64,000 nucleotides of DNA from NCBI RefSeq assembly GCF_024296685.1, contig NZ_CP100763.1, positions 1,364,001 through 1,428,000 on the forward strand, given 5' to 3'. The position numbers and the translations under genes are program-made. The notes under the pieces were generated by a model. It did not search any database. It was given only the letters and a program-made list of their open reading frames with translations, and had not been told where the DNA came from. This stretch comes from Natrinema marinum. GTDB taxonomy: Archaea > Halobacteriota > Halobacteria > Halobacteriales > Natrialbaceae. This document shows positions 17,255 through 25,231 of this stretch, one piece after another; the first letter of the stretch is position 1, and each line of letters opens with the position of its first letter.

Positions 17255-19063
17255 TCAGGGTGAGGGGTCGCCACTGGGCTCGAGCCCGACGACGGATCGA
17301 CCGAGCACGTCGGCGTAGCCCGACGGCGTCAGCTTCAGTGCGGGGACGCCAGGGAACGTGAGCGTCTGGACGGTCAACAGCGGCAGGTCGACATCGACGC
17401 CGCTCTCGCGGAGCGCATCGACGACCGCGTCGCTGGCGGTCGCGAACACGTCGGGGGGCATCTCGGCGGCGGTCGCGGCGATCGGCGTCGCGAGGTCGGC
17501 GACGATCTCGCCGCTCCGGGCGACCGCGAAGCCGCCGCCCATCGCGGTGACGCGCTCAGCGGCGACGACGGCGTCGTCGGTGTCCGCCGCGACGGTCACC
17601 AGCCCGGTCGATTCCCAGGTGCCAGTCGTGGCGACGGCACCCGTCTCGAGCCCGTAGCCGGTCAGAAAGCCGGTGAAGCCACGCTCGTCGGTCGCGGGAT
17701 CGCAGTCGAGCAGCGTCGCAGTGAGAGCGTCGTGCTCGGGTGCAGGACCCAGTCGCCGCGCTGTCCCGTCGTCGCTGTCATCGCCGTTGGCACCGACGAT
17801 ACCGGCCTCGACGGTCGTCTCGGTGGTCACGAGCCCGCGACCGACATCCATCGCGCGAACGGTACCGTCGGGTGCCGCCTCGAGCGGCGCGGTGAACCGC
17901 TCGCGGTCGGTCGCGACCGAGACGGTGTCGTAGACGTAGTCGGGATACGGATCGGTTCTGGCGTCGACGATCGGTTCCCCGTTCGAGACGGCGAGGTCGC
18001 CGTCGGCCACGACCGTCTCGACGCCCATCGTCTCAAGGTCATCGACGACGAGCAGGTCGGCCGCGGCTCCGGGTGCGACGACGCCCCGCCCCGTCAGCCC
18101 GAAGTGTTCGGCGGGGTTCCGTGTCGCCGCGTCGATCGCGTCCGCCGGTCGGATTCCGGCGTCGATCAGCCGGCGGACGACCTCAGCCATCCCGAACCCA
18201 TCGAGGAGGTCTGCCGACGCGACGCCGTCGGTCGACAGCGAGACGCTCCCGCGGTCGAGGTCGGGAAAGGCCTCAATCAGCGCGCCGAGATCGTCCCGGT
18301 TGGAGCCACAGCGGCCGACCACGTGGATGCCGTTATCGGCCCGCGCACGGATTCCGTCGGCCGAAATCGCCTCGTGGTCGTTGTCGACCACGGTCGCGAA
18401 CGCCCGGAGCGACTCGCCGCGACAGCCCGCGCCGTGGCCGACGATCGTCGCGTCTACTTCGCGTGCGCGCTCGTAGAGTGCCTCGAGCGGTGCGTCCCGG
18501 CCGACGACGTGGATCCAGTCGATCTCGCCCACGCCGACGACGCGCTCGTGCTCGAGCAGATCGGCGAGTGCCTCGAGTTCGGCCGGCGATCCGGTCGCGG
18601 GTTCGAACGTGTCGACGAACCCCTGGGGCGGGAGCGAGACGTACGTCGACACCGGACAGTCGGCGGTTCGCTCGAGGAAGGTGTCGACGCCGCGGCTGCC
18701 GAACAGCAGTCCGAGCCCGGAGCTTTCGGTGACGATCGACGTGGTTCCGGTCGCGAGCAGGTCGGGAACCGTCCGATCGAGGATGAGTTCGATGTCGGCG
18801 TGCGTGTGGGCGTCGATCAGCCCCGGGAGGACGACCCGATCCGCGGCCGAGACGACCGTCGTCTCCGGCCCGATCACGGCGTCGGCGTCCGCGAGTAGTG
18901 CAGCGATCCTGTCGCCGACGACCGCCACGTCGCGCTCGAGGAACTCCCTGCGGTTCGAACAGTAGACGCGTCCGTCTTCGACGACCAGGTCGGCGGTCGC
19001 CCCATCGCGCTCGAGGGCGACCGGCTGTAACTCGTTCATGGAGGGAGATTCACGCGCCGACAC
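17255..19063 (-). CDS. ade: Adenine deaminase (amidohydrolase superfamily)
   Basis: The expected reaction is adenine to hypoxanthine plus ammonia, a purine salvage step. The 602-residue protein has an N-terminal amidohydrolase metal motif LPGLIDAHTHAD (His86, His88), then GEIDW at the usual Glu position, GHGAGCRG, and a late STDGVASADLL. The C-terminal adenine-deaminase domain shows AMGGGFAVARSGEIVADLATPIA and the family ending. It is near the usual length of 550-600. An alternative start is Met9 (19039), which would begin MNELQPVALE. Assignment to Ade rather than another amidohydrolase rests on the C-terminal domain. Confidence 0.82.
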   Translation of the reverse strand: MSARESPSMNELQPVALERDGATADLVVEDGRVYCSNRREFLERDVAVVGDRIAALLADADAVIGPETTVVSAADRVVLPGLIDAHTHADIELILDRTVPDLLATGTTSIVTESSGLGLLFGSRGVDTFLERTADCPVSTYVSLPPQGFVDTFEPATGSPAELEALADLLEHERVVGVGEIDWIHVVGRDAPLEALYERAREVDATIVGHGAGCRGESLRAFATVVDNDHEAISADGIRARADNGIHVVGRCGSNRDDLGALIEAFPDLDRGSVSLSTDGVASADLLDGFGMAEVVRRLIDAGIRPADAIDAATRNPAEHFGLTGRGVVAPGAAADLLVVDDLETMGVETVVADGDLAVSNGEPIVDARTDPYPDYVYDTVSVATDRERFTAPLEAAPDGTVRAMDVGRGLVTTETTVEAGIVGANGDDSDDGTARRLGPAPEHDALTATLLDCDPATDERGFTGFLTGYGLETGAVATTGTWESTGLVTVAADTDDAVVAAERVTAMGGGFAVARSGEIVADLATPIAATAAEMPPDVFATASDAVVDALRESGVDVDLPLLTVQTLTFPGVPALKLTPSGYADVLGRSVVGLEPSGDPSP

Positions 19064-19156
19064 CTAAACCGATCCGTCCGTTCCAGGCCACCAGCGAATT
19101 CTGACCTTCGCGAAAGAACTATATTCTCGCCCGACCTCAGTTTGGGATAGAGTACC

Positions 19157-19435
19157 ATGAACAGGCACTTCCACGACAGCCGCTACTACCTCTCGCGAGC
19201 CGTCGAACACGCCCGACTCGGCGTCACGGAGTCCGTAGCGCCCCTCGTAAGCCGGGTTCGGTCGCGGATCGGCCGGGACGAGCCCGAAGGGGAGGAGCCG
19301 AGCCGGGTCGACCGCGTTCGCGAGGACGTGACCGCGCTCGAGCGACGCGCCGAAACGCGCGTTCGCCGTACAGTCGGCTCCGCGCGCACTCGCGTCGGCC
19401 GGAGTGGCTCGAGCGACGCCGACGACGAGCGCTGA
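19157..19435 (+). CDS. Small haloarchaeal helical protein (DUF7553-like)
   Basis: This 92-residue protein starts MNRHFHDSRYYLSRAVEHA and is charged and helical. It is rich in Arg and Glu, ends in an acidic tail, and has no membrane segment or metal motif. It resembles short haloarchaeal proteins with the same HFxDxRYYL start; the DUF label is from memory. An AT-rich box (actatattc, about 19118-19126) precedes the ATG by about 32 bases. It lies directly before tRNA-Val. Confidence 0.65.
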   Translation: MNRHFHDSRYYLSRAVEHARLGVTESVAPLVSRVRSRIGRDEPEGEEPSRVDRVREDVTALERRAETRVRRTVGSARTRVGRSGSSDADDER

Positions 19436-19475
19436 AAGGAAGCCTTAAGTCGAACGCACGGGTATCGCCTCGTGC

Positions 19476-19550
19476 GGGTTGGTGATCTAGTCCGGTTATG
19501 ATACCTCCTTCACACGGAGGAAGTCGGCAGTTCAAATCTGCCCCAACCCA
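19476..19550 (+). tRNA. tRNA-Val (anticodon CAC)
   Basis: The 75 bases fold into a full cloverleaf. The acceptor stem is GGGTTGG with CCAACCC and discriminator A, the anticodon stem CCTCC/GGAGG carries the loop TTCACAC (anticodon CAC), and the T arm is GGCAG-TTCAAAT-CTGCC. No 3' CCA is encoded, as usual in archaea, although CCA occurs by chance within the acceptor. The T arm and 3' end (19523-19550) are copied downstream. Confidence 0.95.
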
Positions 19551-19603
19551 TTTTTACTGACGCAACGACGAGGAGCAGAGCGACGAGTCTGCGTCAGTAA
19601 AAA
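19551..19603. terminator. Perfect 14-base inverted repeat after tRNA-Val
   Basis: TTTTTACTGACGCA (19551-19564) is exactly inverted at 19590-19603, with a 25-base GA-rich loop. It begins right at the tRNA 3' end, so the T5 run may end tRNA transcription, but the perfect symmetry also fits a small palindromic element. A similar T5/A5-flanked GA-rich structure follows hmgB at 11641-11678. Confidence 0.6.
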
Positions 19604-19605
19604 TG

Positions 19606-19682
19606 GTCGGCAGTTTGAATTAGACGAGACGCGCACAGCGGAGCGAGCACGTCTCGGCGTAGTTCAAATCTGCCCCAACTCA
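19606..19682 (+). repeat. 28-base copy of the tRNA-Val 3' end, split by a 45-base palindromic insert
   Basis: If bases 19616-19660 and one copy of AGTT are removed, the sequence reads as the last 28 bases of tRNA-Val with one mismatch (27 of 28), the size of a typical attachment-site core. The 45-base insert is flanked by AGTT on both sides (19612-19615 and 19661-19664), like a target-site duplication, and its ends are an imperfect inverted repeat (GACGAGACG with CGTCTCGGC). No integrase is nearby. The following 282 bases to 19964 are AT-rich and hold no gene that I can see. Confidence 0.6.
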
Positions 19683-19964
19683 CTCGCTCGCTTCACGCTC
19701 GCGAAACAGCAGACGTGAGCCGGTTGTTCTTAAAGGTCCGCTGCACCATTACTCCACTTTTGTGAAATAAACTGGTTGTGGTCGGTGCCGTCTTGCGATC
19801 ATGTCGAAATAAGTCGTAGTTATTATATTCTCTACCGCTCAATCGTGTTGCCATCAAATCCTTTCAGCACAAAACACGCCGAGTGACAATAGAAAGCCAC
19901 CGAACCGTAATTCTGATACTGTACACCTCTGTTCTCTCATCTGAAAATTTCAGCAATGGACATC

Positions 19965-20207
19965 CTACCAGAACCCTCCGCTTTCCATGTCCTTGATATA
20001 GTTTTGAAATTCCTGTTCTGCTTCTGAGAACGACCGAACCTCAATCGTTTCCGTCATCATGTCAGTAGTAGCATCATCCAGCAATCCTTGTGGCTCGTAG
20101 TCGTCCGTGATGACTCGAGCGCGCAATTCACCACGCTCACAAATGGCGTATACTCCGTCCTCATCCTTCTCTAGTGTCCACTTTCCGTCTCGTCTAACTG
20201 TCCCCAT
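19965..20207 (-). CDS. 80-residue acidic protein, likely partner of the HNH protein
   Basis: This small protein, MGTVRRDGKWTLEKDEDG at its start, is rich in Asp/Glu with a predicted mixed fold and a C-terminal aromatic end (SGGFW). It has no recognised family, membrane segment or metal motif. Its ATG lies 3 bases after the stop of the HNH gene, so the two are surely co-transcribed and probably co-translated. Base composition is lower in GC than the neighbouring core genes, suggesting transfer. Confidence 0.65.
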   Translation of the reverse strand: MGTVRRDGKWTLEKDEDGVYAICERGELRARVITDDYEPQGLLDDATTDMMTETIEVRSFSEAEQEFQNYIKDMESGGFW

Positions 20208-20210
20208 TAT

Positions 20211-20777
20211 TTACACCTCTTGTAGCGCTTCTTGTTGCTTCACCTTATGTTTTAACTCCGATCTGCTGTAGACACCTCGATCGGCCTTTCTGTGGCAATT
20301 CGGACATAGAACGATGAGATTCTTCCGTGTGTTTGGTCCACCTTCCGATCTCGGTTGGATGTGGTGAACTTCCAGTAAGTCGATCTCCTCATCACAATAC
20401 TCACATTGGCCATCTGCTCGATCAAGCCGTAGGTCGTTCTTCAACCGCTCCGGTGTCGGCGGCGTTTTCTCGGTGGTTGTGGCCGAATCAGCAGACGATG
20501 ATTGTATCTCTCCATCAAGTTTGATTTCTGTAAATAACCAGCTGACCGCGGTGTTTAGGCCAGATTCCTTCTTGGCTGCGTTAAATCCCCATACGACATA
20601 GAGGATGCCTGCCACCGAAAGGACGAGTATGATGACCCAGATATAGGTCGCACCGATATCAAACGGGCGTTCGAACACTACGTACCCACCGAAAACGAGG
20701 GAAGCGATAAGGATCACTATCGGAGTGATTTCCCCCTCACCGTCAGTTTGGGATCTACTTCCGCTCACGATTATCAA
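20211..20777 (-). CDS. Membrane-anchored HNH endonuclease-domain protein
   Basis: The 188-residue protein has two membrane helices (about 18-35 and 44-64), a low-complexity linker (about 88-110) and a C-terminal HNH nuclease domain. The zinc ligands are Cys125/Cys128 and Cys158/Cys161, and the catalytic motif is His138-His139, Asn153 and His162 (LEVHHIQPRSEGG, CPNCHRKAD). Both short helices put the nuclease domain on the cytoplasmic side by the positive-inside pattern, though this is not certain. HNH domains cut DNA, and membrane-anchored forms occur in defence and toxin systems. Its position just after tRNA-Val and its lower GC suggest an accessory gene. Confidence 0.85.
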   Translation of the reverse strand: MIIVSGSRSQTDGEGEITPIVILIASLVFGGYVVFERPFDIGATYIWVIILVLSVAGILYVVWGFNAAKKESGLNTAVSWLFTEIKLDGEIQSSSADSATTTEKTPPTPERLKNDLRLDRADGQCEYCDEEIDLLEVHHIQPRSEGGPNTRKNLIVLCPNCHRKADRGVYSRSELKHKVKQQEALQEV

Positions 20778-20973
20778 GATAGACTAACTGAGTCTGGAAT
20801 GATAGTTCTATCGTCGATCTCTTACCAGCGGGAGGCGGGGACAATCGGAGAAGTCTCCCAATCTTATTGTTACAGCACGAAGTGATTCACTGGTTGCCAT
20901 ATCGGGACGGAATTGACTCCCCGCCAGGATTCTCCGAGGACGGGTGCGGTGATCGACGGCAACAGTCGGGGTT

Positions 20974-21282
20974 TCAGGGACCTGGCACTACGGTCTCTGA
21001 CGTGACAGTGAAACAGGTGAGTTCTGCCTCTTCGGCGAGGCAGGGAGCAATCTCGGACTGAAACCGCTCGAGATGCTCACTCGATTCGTGTGACTCGAAG
21101 GCCGCTTCGTCCTCGTACTGTTCGATGATCCGTAGCGTGTGCGGATCCTCGAGGTCGGCTGTGACCCGATAGTCGATGACACCGGGTTCCGCACGCGACC
21201 TGACCGCCATCTCTTCGAGCAGTTCCATCGCCGTGTCTCGGAATGCGGGTTTCACCGGGACTTCGGAGTGTGCAACGATCAT
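20974..21282 (-). CDS. ABM-domain (YgiN-like) putative monooxygenase
   Basis: This 102-residue antibiotic-biosynthesis-monooxygenase fold protein has the pattern of a dimeric ferredoxin-like domain: a strand MIVAHSEVPV, a helix with ELLEEMAVRSRAEPG, then YRVTADLEDPHTLRIIEQYEDEAAFESHESSEH. The family includes cofactor-free oxygenases and quinol oxidases, but also proteins of unknown chemistry. It lies 9 bases after the P450 stop, so it is the second gene of a two-gene operon and may act on or with the P450 product. Confidence 0.82.
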   Translation of the reverse strand: MIVAHSEVPVKPAFRDTAMELLEEMAVRSRAEPGVIDYRVTADLEDPHTLRIIEQYEDEAAFESHESSEHLERFQSEIAPCLAEEAELTCFTVTSETVVPGP

Positions 21283-21291
21283 GAGAGTCAG

Positions 21292-22500
21292 TTAGGCAGG
21301 CGTCACGGAGACGGGAAGTCGTTCGAACCCGAGTTTCGACGCCTTGGGTTTCGGCTTCAACTCGTCGTGATCGATCTCGATGTCGTCAAAGCGGTCGACG
21401 ACCGTGCGCATGAGTATCGGCCCTTCGAGACGCGCGAGCGGGGCGCCGATGCAGACGTGTGCCCCGCTACCGAACGCGAGATGGTCGGGGTCTCTGCCCG
21501 GTGTGAACGTTTCGGGGTCCTCATACTTTTGCGGATCGCGGTTCGCTGCGCCGAGCCACAAGACGACGGTTTCGCCCTCGGGAATTTCCGTCTCGTGTAG
21601 CGTCACGGGGTCGGTCGTCTCGCGGACTCGAGACTGTAACGGACTCCGGTATCGCAGCACTTCCTCGAGAACGACCTCCATCTCGTACTCCGAAGGCTGT
21701 TCGAACAACCCGTGTCGATCGAAGAGATAGAGGGCGTTCGAGAGGAACTCGGATATCGTTCCCTGTCCCGCCATGATGAAATCGAAGCAATTCGCGCCAA
21801 TCTCCTCGTCGCTCAGTTCGGATTCCGCGACGAGACGGGAGACGAGATCGTCACGCGGGTCGGTCTTTCGAGCGTCGACTAGCTGTTCGAAGTACTCGAC
21901 CGTGGCGTCCATCGCGGCCGGGTTCTCGCTCTCCGCAGCGCTGTACTCTTTGTTCATCACCTTCCGAAACGTCTCCAGCCACGAGAGCAACTGCTGGTGG
22001 TCGGACTGTGGGATACCGACTAACTGCATGACCACTCGCAACGGGACCGGCACTGCGAAGTCTGCGACGAAGTCGAACGCCGGACCATCCTCGAGCGCGA
22101 TGTCGAGTTGCGAGCGAGCGATATCCGAGATCGTGTGCTCGAGATCGCGTAAGATATCCGGTCTGAAATATTCGAACAGTTGGTGTTTCATCCGACTGTG
22201 TCCCGACCCGTCGGACCACACTATCGCGTTGTCGATGTACGAAAACGGGTTCGGAACCGACATCCGGGGCCGAGAGAGTTTCTTGCGGACGAGTCGCTCG
22301 TCGTCTTGGAGGGCTGCTTTGACGTGTTCGTACGAGAAGACATCGTATACCCCTCGATCACCGTCGTAGTGGATCGGACTGGCCTGACGCTTGCGGTCGT
22401 ACCACCCGAAGGGGTCGTGTGCTGCCTCACGGGAGCGGAGTGGCTCCGGGTGTGACTCGGGAAAATCGCTGTTTTCGCTCGAATACGATCCTGAGCTCAT
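21292..22500 (-). CDS. Cytochrome P450
   Basis: This soluble 402-residue bacterial-type P450 uses O2 and two electrons to oxidise a small substrate. The heme-thiolate motif FGSGAHVCIG gives Cys350, the K-helix ExxR is Glu280-Arg283, and the I-helix reads AGQGTIS (244-250). The oxygen-activating Thr248 is kept but the usual acidic residue before it is Gly247. I chose ATG 22500 because the longer frame upstream is not P450-like and crosses the AT-rich promoter (box at 22541-22547). No ferredoxin or reductase gene is in the window. It is divergent from an isochorismatase-fold gene, so both may answer the same signal. Confidence 0.9.
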   Translation of the reverse strand: MSSGSYSSENSDFPESHPEPLRSREAAHDPFGWYDRKRQASPIHYDGDRGVYDVFSYEHVKAALQDDERLVRKKLSRPRMSVPNPFSYIDNAIVWSDGSGHSRMKHQLFEYFRPDILRDLEHTISDIARSQLDIALEDGPAFDFVADFAVPVPLRVVMQLVGIPQSDHQQLLSWLETFRKVMNKEYSAAESENPAAMDATVEYFEQLVDARKTDPRDDLVSRLVAESELSDEEIGANCFDFIMAGQGTISEFLSNALYLFDRHGLFEQPSEYEMEVVLEEVLRYRSPLQSRVRETTDPVTLHETEIPEGETVVLWLGAANRDPQKYEDPETFTPGRDPDHLAFGSGAHVCIGAPLARLEGPILMRTVVDRFDDIEIDHDELKPKPKASKLGFERLPVSVTPA

Positions 22501-22833
22501 ACTGAGAGAGACAATCGACCATCCTAAACCAGTTTCGTAATATATATGGATGTATGATTCGAGGTTTCGGTATATTAGTGTCTTGCACCCACTGTAATTG
22601 CTGTTTGGTGGCCATATAATCAGTAGCATCTCCCTTGTTGTGTTTAAGCAGGTTCCACGCTCGGACCGCACGATAGGGCCAAACACCCCAGCTCGAGGAA
22701 ATCAATAGCGGTGATTTCCAAGACGCGGGTCGAATCCGCATCCCACCATCGATAGTATTCGCCAGCTCGCGCTATTTTTGCACAAAAACGAACCTATTCG
22801 CCATTTCACTTCCTGTTGGTAGCAAGCGTTGTC
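22501..22833. promoter_or_regulatory. Divergent promoter region, P450 and isochorismatase-fold gene 1
   Basis: This 333-base region is AT-rich next to the P450 start. The box tatatat (22541-22547) lies about 44 bases before the P450 ATG, and a weaker box (ctattttt, about 22770-22777) may serve the rightward gene. A short open stretch on the minus strand at about 22555-22690 has no start and no recognised family. I see no clear operator. Confidence 0.45.
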
Positions 22834-23517
22834 ATGATCCCAACTCAGCCAGGTCCTATCGGCACGACACCAGCGTTGCTCATCATCGATCCACAGTATG
22901 ACTTTTTGGATCCGGACGGAGCGGTCTATTGCCCGTGTTCGTCAGTCGAATCCACGGCGCAGGTGGCCGAGAACATTCGAACCGTGGCCGCTGCCGCTCG
23001 TAAGGCGGATTTGCCGGTGATCTGGACGAAAGAATCTCATCGAACGGATCGATCGGACTACGGTGCGGAGTTGCTCTCGGTCGAGCGAGATCATACCCTT
23101 GCCGGTACTGAGGGGGAACAGTTCCTGTCGACGTTTTCCGTCGCGGACGGCTTCCCCCCAGCGGAGTATCTGGTACGGAAACGTCGCTACAACTGCTTTC
23201 ACAACACAGATCTCGAGCATCTCCTTTCGACGTTCGATATCGACACGCTGCTACTCGCCGGCGTCACGACCAACGTCTGCGTCCACTACACGGCACAGGG
23301 CGCACACGAGCGCGACTACGTCTTCCGTGTCGTCGAGGAGTGTACGGCCGGTACCAGCCGATCGCTTCACGACGCCGCCCTGGAGATGCTCGAATACCTG
23401 CAACCGGACAGCGTGCAGTCGCTCGATGCCGTCACGGATGCGCTCGCGGACTACGACGGCAACGAAACCGTCGAACGCGTCAAACGGACCGGAAGCGTGG
23501 TCGATCTCGAAAGATAA
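22834..23517 (+). CDS. Isochorismatase-fold cysteine hydrolase 1
   Basis: The 227-residue protein has the Asp-Lys-Cys triad of the family: Asp19 in LLIIDPQYDF, Lys116 in LVRKRRYN, and Cys149 in GVTTNVCVHYT. Members hydrolyse amide or carbamoyl bonds, for example N-carbamoylsarcosine, ureidoacrylate, biuret and nicotinamide. Its closest relative in sight is the gene at 29379, sharing KRRYN, TDLEHLL and GAHERDY. The ATG at 22834 is preferred to a TTG at 22816. It converges on the metallo-beta-lactamase-fold gene. The surrounding ureohydrolases and urease make a ureido or carbamoyl substrate likely, but this is inference. Confidence 0.87.
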   Translation: MIPTQPGPIGTTPALLIIDPQYDFLDPDGAVYCPCSSVESTAQVAENIRTVAAAARKADLPVIWTKESHRTDRSDYGAELLSVERDHTLAGTEGEQFLSTFSVADGFPPAEYLVRKRRYNCFHNTDLEHLLSTFDIDTLLLAGVTTNVCVHYTAQGAHERDYVFRVVEECTAGTSRSLHDAALEMLEYLQPDSVQSLDAVTDALADYDGNETVERVKRTGSVVDLER

Positions 23518-23524
23518 GTCGCGG

Positions 23525-24187
23525 CTAGTCGTCCCACTCGCCCTTGTTCGGGAAGTCGAGGAAGGCGTCCAGTTTCACGCGGGCGTCCGCGAGAACGGAG
23601 GAGCCGTGGAAGACGAGGCCGACATCGAACGCGTACTCCTGCAAGCGCTCGGCGTTGCGTTCGGCCGCACAGAGGTCGTCCGAGTAGATCCCCTCGACCA
23701 GAACGAAATACCCGGCTGGAAGGCCTCGCCAGTCGGCACCGATCAGTGCGTCGCCCATGATCGCCAAGTCGTACTCGGGTGCCACAAGCGCGTGGTTGTC
23801 CTCGGTATGGCCGGGGATATGGACGGCCGTGAACGGGCCGATCTGGTCTTCGTGGCCGTACCGCCGGTCGGGATCGTTGTCCGTTCCGAGGCGGGACTGG
23901 TCGGGGACCCACGTCGTCGGGTCGTAGCGGTCGACGACCGCGTCGAACCCGCCGACGTGATCGTGATCCGCGTGCGTGAGGATGAGTCGCTCGGGAGCGA
24001 CGCCACACGCGTCGATTCGCTCGAGCAGCGTGTCGCGCGACTCGGCGGGGCCGCAATCGATCAGCGTTGGGACGTCCCAGTCGAACAGGAACGCCCGGTA
24101 CCGCGCCGGCTCACGCGTGAGCGTGAGATCGTAGATGCCACTACCGATCTCGGTGACCGGTCGGTTCGTATTGGGTCGGTCGGTCAT
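23525..24187 (-). CDS. Metallo-beta-lactamase-fold hydrolase
   Basis: The 220-residue protein has the metal motif HADHDHVGG (72-80) in place of the standard HxHxDH: the second His is Asp74, while Asp76 and His77 are kept. Further metal positions are His in HIPGHTEDN and Asp in MGDALIG. Members include glyoxalase II, lactonases and other hydrolases, and the substrate cannot be told. It is the last gene of a six-gene operon. Its ATG overlaps the stop of the ureohydrolase by one base (TGATG), so it probably acts on the same pathway, perhaps on the product left after urea release. Confidence 0.84.
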   Translation of the reverse strand: MTDRPNTNRPVTEIGSGIYDLTLTREPARYRAFLFDWDVPTLIDCGPAESRDTLLERIDACGVAPERLILTHADHDHVGGFDAVVDRYDPTTWVPDQSRLGTDNDPDRRYGHEDQIGPFTAVHIPGHTEDNHALVAPEYDLAIMGDALIGADWRGLPAGYFVLVEGIYSDDLCAAERNAERLQEYAFDVGLVFHGSSVLADARVKLDAFLDFPNKGEWDD

Positions 24188-25170
24188 CAGCAGAACCGGC
24201 GTTCGACGAAGCGGGTGATGGCCATCGCCCCGAGCATCTGCGTCGCATCGGTCGGATCGAGACGAGGGGCGACCTCCATCAGGTCCATCGCCTGAATGTC
24301 CGAGCAGGCACCTAACAGGTCCATTGCGGTGAGCAGTTGGGCGCTGGTGAGCCCGCCCGGTTCCGGCGTTCCGGTCCCCGGCGCGAACGACGGATCGACA
24401 GCGTCGATATCGACGGTGAGATACACTGCATCCGTACCGTCGGTCGCGTGGTCGATGGCCTCCTCGACGCAGGTTCGAATCCCTTTTTCGCGAACGTCGT
24501 GAGCGTAGTCGACCCGAATGCCGCGATCCTCGACGATATCGGGGAAGTCGGCCCGCTCGTAGCTGCGGATCCCGATCATGGCGTGGTTCTCGTACCCTCC
24601 TTTCGGGAGGTCGTCGATACGGGCCATCGGCGACCCGTGCCAGTGTGGCCCATAGATCTCCTCGTCGTCCATCGTGTCCGAGTGCGCGTCAAGGTGGATC
24701 AACCCCACGTCGCCGTCGATGGTGTTCGCGAAACCCGCAAAGGATGGGTACGTAATGTAGTGATCGCCGCCGAGGACGACCGGGAACGCGCTCTCGGCGA
24801 CGGCCTCGACGTAGGCGGCGACGTGATCGCGGGTCTGCTCGACGTCGTTCGGGACGGTCGGCGCGTCACCGCAGTCGCGCATCGTGATGTCGTTGTGATT
24901 GACGTGGCGGTCAACGTCGACGTTGTGAGCGCCGCCGGGCTGGCCACCAAAGTGGTCGTACCAGCTACTGGCCGACCGAAGTGCGCCTGGGCCGTACCTG
25001 GTACCGGGACGGCGCGACACCGAGCCGTCGAAGGGGACGCCGACGAATCCGACGTCGATGTCTGGTGTGAGGGCCTCCGGGTCGGCCGTCTCGGCACCGA
25101 GGAAGGTGTCGATGCCGGCGTAGGAGAGTTCTGGTAGTCGATTCGTCGGTTTGGTGATGTCGTTGGTCAT
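24187..25170 (-). CDS. Ureohydrolase 1 (agmatinase/guanidino-acid amidinohydrolase family)
   Basis: These enzymes cut a guanidino group to urea and an amine with two metal ions. The 327-residue protein keeps the ligands: His137 in GGDHYIT, Asp161/His163/Asp165 in DAHSD, and Asp254/Asp256 in VDIDAVDP. The substrate loop differs between agmatinase, guanidinobutyrase, guanidinopropionase and proclavaminate amidinohydrolase, and I cannot assign one. I chose ATG 25170; a longer frame begins at 25248 inside the permease gene. It follows the permease by 61 bases and overlaps the next gene, so it sits inside the importer operon, strongly suggesting that the importer brings its substrate. Confidence 0.88.
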   Translation of the reverse strand: MTNDITKPTNRLPELSYAGIDTFLGAETADPEALTPDIDVGFVGVPFDGSVSRRPGTRYGPGALRSASSWYDHFGGQPGGAHNVDVDRHVNHNDITMRDCGDAPTVPNDVEQTRDHVAAYVEAVAESAFPVVLGGDHYITYPSFAGFANTIDGDVGLIHLDAHSDTMDDEEIYGPHWHGSPMARIDDLPKGGYENHAMIGIRSYERADFPDIVEDRGIRVDYAHDVREKGIRTCVEEAIDHATDGTDAVYLTVDIDAVDPSFAPGTGTPEPGGLTSAQLLTAMDLLGACSDIQAMDLMEVAPRLDPTDATQMLGAMAITRFVERRFC

Positions 25171-25231
25171 TGATGCGTGGTGGATGGTGTGATGGTTGGC
25201 AGTCGATACGTCTCGTGTGAGAGGCGGCCGA

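Noticed and set aside
22555-22741. Minus-strand frame with AVRAWNLLKHNKGDATDY that might be a transposase or integrase remnant
   Set aside because: Too short and without conserved catalytic residues. I could not match it to a known family.
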